64,000 nt of DNA, from the NCBI RefSeq assembly GCF_006539525.1, contig NZ_BJNE01000002.1:62001-126000 (forward strand), given 5' to 3'. Positions 61,735 to 64,000 of this stretch are shown here, in pieces; the first letter of the stretch is position 1, and each line of letters starts with the position of its first letter. The notes below the pieces were generated by a model. It worked only from the letters and a program-made list of their open reading frames with translations, made no database searches and was not told the origin of the DNA. The position numbers and the translations under genes are program-made. The stretch is from Glutamicibacter nicotianae. GTDB taxonomy: Bacteria; Actinomycetota; Actinomycetes; Actinomycetales; Micrococcaceae.

Positions 61735-63606
61735 ATGACCATGACAATGAAGTCGTTCCCCAAGCCATCCGATTTGCCGGTGCCAGCAGGTGCCGAAGGA
61801 TGGGAAGAGATCTACCCGTACTACCTGGTGTTCCAAGACGAGCTCAAGGAGCAGGAAGACGCCAAGTTCTGGTTCTGCGACTCACAGCACTGGCCAACGG
61901 TCTTCAAGCCCTTCGAGACCATTGGCGGCGAATTCGCGGTCAAGTGCCTGGGCCAGTACAACGCCCGCCACCTGATGATCCCGAACGCCAACGGCATCGA
62001 CTTCCGCATCCACCAGGGCTACCTGTACATGTCCCCGATCCCGGTGCCCGATGAGCAAATCGCCGCGCGCGTCTCTGAATTCGAAGCACGCATCGGCCAC
62101 TACTTCGGCGACTGGGAGAACAAGCTGGCTGCCTGGCACACCAAGGTCAAGGGCACCATTGCCGATATGGAAGCGCTGCGCTTCGACCCGCTGCCGGAAA
62201 TCGTCCCCTTCGAGGACATGGAGAACGGCGTGGGCAAGGACGGTTCGCAGGTCCTGCTGGATAACTACGACAAGCTGATCTCGCTGACCTACCAGAACTG
62301 GCAGTACCACTTCGAATTCCTGAACCTGGGCTACATTGCCTACCTGGACTTCTTCAACTTCTGCAAGGAAGTGTTCCCCAACATCCCTGACCAGTCCATC
62401 GCCACCATGGTGCAGGGCGTGGACATGGAACTCTTCCGCCCGGACGACGAGCTCAAGGCGCTGGCGCTGCTGGCAGTCGAGCTTAAGCTGTCCGAGCTTT
62501 TCTCCAACACCGACGACCCGGCCGCCACCCTGGCCGCCATCGCCGCCGCACCCGGCGGAGAGCGCTGGATCGCGCAGTGGGAAGAAGCCCACGAGCCATG
62601 GTTCAACTTCACCATCGGCAACGGCTTCTACGGCCACGACAAGTACTGGAATGAGAACCCGGAAATCCCGCTGGGCTTCATCGCCGACTACATCCGCCGC
62701 GTCGAGGAAGGCGCGCAGATCCTGCGTCCCACCGAGAAGCTGATCGCGGAGAAGGAACGCATTGTCGAGGAATACGCCGACCTGCTCGACGGCGAGACCG
62801 CACAGGTCTTCGAGGCCAAGCGCGCGCTGGCAGCCACCGCCTACCCGTACGTGGAGAACCACAACTTCTACATCGAGCACTGGACCATGGGCGTCTTCTG
62901 GCGCAAGGTCCGCGAGCTGTCGCGCATGCTGGCTGATGCAGGGGTCTTCGAGGATCCAGGGGACCTGCTCTACCTGGGCCGCAACGAGGTGCGCGACGTG
63001 CTCTTCGACCTGGTCACCTCCTTCGGCATCGGGGCCGGCGAGCCGATCGCCGCGGTGGCCCTGCCCAAGAAGATCGCCAAGCGCCGGCAGATCGTCGACG
63101 CGCTGAAGACCGCGCGCCCGGCCCCGGCGCTGAACACCCCGCCGGAATCGATCACCGAGCCATTCACCCGCATGCTGTGGGGCATCACCACCGAACAGGT
63201 GCAGTCCTGGCTGGGCAATGACGAGGACGCCCAGGAGAACGTGCTCAAGGGCATGGCCGCCTCGCCAGGCACCGTCGAGGGCGTGGCACGAGTGGTCATG
63301 CACGCCGACGAGCTGGGCCAGATCCAGCCGGGCGAAATCCTGGTGGCGCCGATCACCGCGCCGAGCTGGGGCCCGATCTTCGGGAAGATCAAGGCCACGG
63401 TCACCGATATCGGCGGCATGATGTCGCACGCGGCGATCGTCTGCCGCGAATACGACCTGCCTGCGGTCACCGGTACCGGCAGCGCCTCGACCACCATCAA
63501 GACCGGCGACCGCCTGCGGGTGGACGGCGGCAAGGGAACCGTGGAAATCCTGGTGGACAGCCCCGTGCTGACCGGGCCTTCAGCCCATTCCCACAACCAC
63601 GGCTAA
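61735..63606 (+). CDS. PEP-utilising mobile-domain half of a phenol-phosphorylating enzyme
   Basis: The 623-residue protein has a large N-terminal region (EEIYPYYLVFQDELKEQEDA and following) unlike canonical PEP synthase. Its C-terminal mobile domain carries GGMMSHAAIVCREYDLPAVT, with the phosphorylated histidine in SHAA. With the ATP-grasp partner upstream it should move a phosphate from ATP via histidine to a phenol. Three in-frame ATGs lie at 61735-61747; I took the first. The C-terminus is histidine-rich. Confidence 0.86.
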   Translation: MTMTMKSFPKPSDLPVPAGAEGWEEIYPYYLVFQDELKEQEDAKFWFCDSQHWPTVFKPFETIGGEFAVKCLGQYNARHLMIPNANGIDFRIHQGYLYMSPIPVPDEQIAARVSEFEARIGHYFGDWENKLAAWHTKVKGTIADMEALRFDPLPEIVPFEDMENGVGKDGSQVLLDNYDKLISLTYQNWQYHFEFLNLGYIAYLDFFNFCKEVFPNIPDQSIATMVQGVDMELFRPDDELKALALLAVELKLSELFSNTDDPAATLAAIAAAPGGERWIAQWEEAHEPWFNFTIGNGFYGHDKYWNENPEIPLGFIADYIRRVEEGAQILRPTEKLIAEKERIVEEYADLLDGETAQVFEAKRALAATAYPYVENHNFYIEHWTMGVFWRKVRELSRMLADAGVFEDPGDLLYLGRNEVRDVLFDLVTSFGIGAGEPIAAVALPKKIAKRRQIVDALKTARPAPALNTPPESITEPFTRMLWGITTEQVQSWLGNDEDAQENVLKGMAASPGTVEGVARVVMHADELGQIQPGEILVAPITAPSWGPIFGKIKATVTDIGGMMSHAAIVCREYDLPAVTGTGSASTTIKTGDRLRVDGGKGTVEILVDSPVLTGPSAHSHNHG

Positions 63607-63639
63607 TTCCGTCCCAGTACCCCAAGCCGGGATCACCCC

Positions 63640-63669
63640 GGGTGCCGGCCCGTCCCAGGGCCGGCACCC
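63640..63669 (+). terminator. Intercistronic hairpin in the cre-like operon
   Basis: GGGTGCCGGCCC pairs perfectly with GGGCCGGCACCC over 12 bp with a six-base loop, 33 bases after the stop codon. No T-run follows, so it may stabilise mRNA rather than end it. Confidence 0.6.
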
Positions 63670-63704
63670 GCTCAAGAATCTCCAACTGACGAAAGGCACG
63701 ATCC

Positions 63705-64000
63705 ATGAGCAGCTCACCTACGGTGCTGATCACCGGGGCCGCCGGCGGACTGGGCCGGGCCTTCGCCCTCGGGTTCGCCGAACGCGGCTACCAGGTAGCC
63801 GCCGCCGACATCGATTTGGCAGGCACCGAGCAAACCGTGCAGCTGGTCCGCGAAGCCGGCGGGCAGGCGCAGGCCTTCGAAGTGAATGTCACCGACCCGC
63901 AATCCACCGAGCAGATGGCGGCCGGCGCCGCGGAATTCGCCGGCGGACGCATCGACGTGCTGATCAACAACGCGGCGATCTACGCCACCGTGACCCGCTC
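63705..64000 (+). CDS. Short-chain dehydrogenase (partial, continues past the window)
   Basis: The first 98 residues show an SDR nucleotide-binding motif TGAAGGLGRAFA, an acidic residue after strand 2 (AAADIDLAGTE) suggesting NAD preference, and the NNAA motif (VLINNAAIY). GAAAGG precedes the ATG. In cre-like clusters an alcohol dehydrogenase (CreG) oxidises 4-hydroxybenzyl alcohol, and this gene sits in that place. The 3' end is outside the window. Confidence 0.8.
   Translation, partial: MSSSPTVLITGAAGGLGRAFALGFAERGYQVAAADIDLAGTEQTVQLVREAGGQAQAFEVNVTDPQSTEQMAAGAAEFAGGRIDVLINNAAIYATVTR

Overview
The window is GC-rich DNA from an actinobacterium. It looks like the Micrococcaceae (Arthrobacter, Glutamicibacter or Paenarthrobacter type). 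Evidence is the codon use, frequent GTG and TTG starts, a mycothiol-dependent isomerase-family protein, a DtxR-type iron box and an acetyl-CoA-carboxylase-like leucine operon organised as in other Actinobacteria. The genus is inferred, not proven. I saw no rRNA, tRNA, CRISPR array or intact transposase.

Layout. 1-2060 is a decayed accessory patch: two strong palindromes, a frameshifted remnant of a Wadjet JetD nuclease gene, and a YefM/YoeB-type toxin-antitoxin pair abutting it. 2063-8030 holds a CobW/G3E GTPase, a DinB/MDMPI-family protein, a pRiA4b-domain protein, a ring-cleavage dioxygenase fragment, a DUF3817 membrane protein, a 53-aa protein and a methyltransferase. 8131-11776 is an operon etfB-etfA plus a membrane cytochrome b-like protein with three N-terminal GLPR/WPP motifs. 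12178-18283 mixes hypothetical genes, an MFS exporter and a gene graveyard (benA 5' fragment, catA 3' fragment, a frameshifted small gene). 18284-19897 is an acyl-CoA ligase. 20066-23551 is a cyclic-di-GMP and processive glycosyltransferase locus (GT2, small membrane partner, EAL, GGDEF). 23561-25051 is a SulP transporter. Its 5' side carries three copies of an unexplained hairpin-plus-constant-tail element (25183-25940).

26114-32009 contains a glycerate utilisation module (glycerate kinase, CdaR regulator, GntP permease) interrupted by unrelated genes. 32692-38769 starts with a SAM (S-box) riboswitch leading two DszC/SfnC-like flavin monooxygenases, then a LysR regulator, an MHS transporter and a metallo-beta-lactamase-fold hydrolase; this is probably organosulfur scavenging. 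38919-42786 holds small membrane proteins and an MFS transporter. 42853-48484 is a leucine/branched acyl-CoA operon (TetR, carboxylase beta and alpha, MaoC, CitE). 48714-51500 has a Tat/lipoprotein-type carbonic anhydrase, an MFS protein and a GNAT enzyme. 51611-55462 is a DtxR-boxed siderophore ABC uptake operon.

55799-58209 has DUF488, a small protein, a NAD(P)-binding protein and an HD-domain protein. 58341 to the end is an IclR regulator followed by a cytochrome P450, two halves of a PEP-synthase-like enzyme and an SDR. This matches the cre logic for alkylphenols (p-cresol): phosphorylate the phenol, oxidise the methyl group with a P450, then dehydrogenate. The most novel signals are the three-copy hairpin element, the ETF-linked cytochrome with repeated motifs, and the riboswitch-controlled monooxygenase pair.
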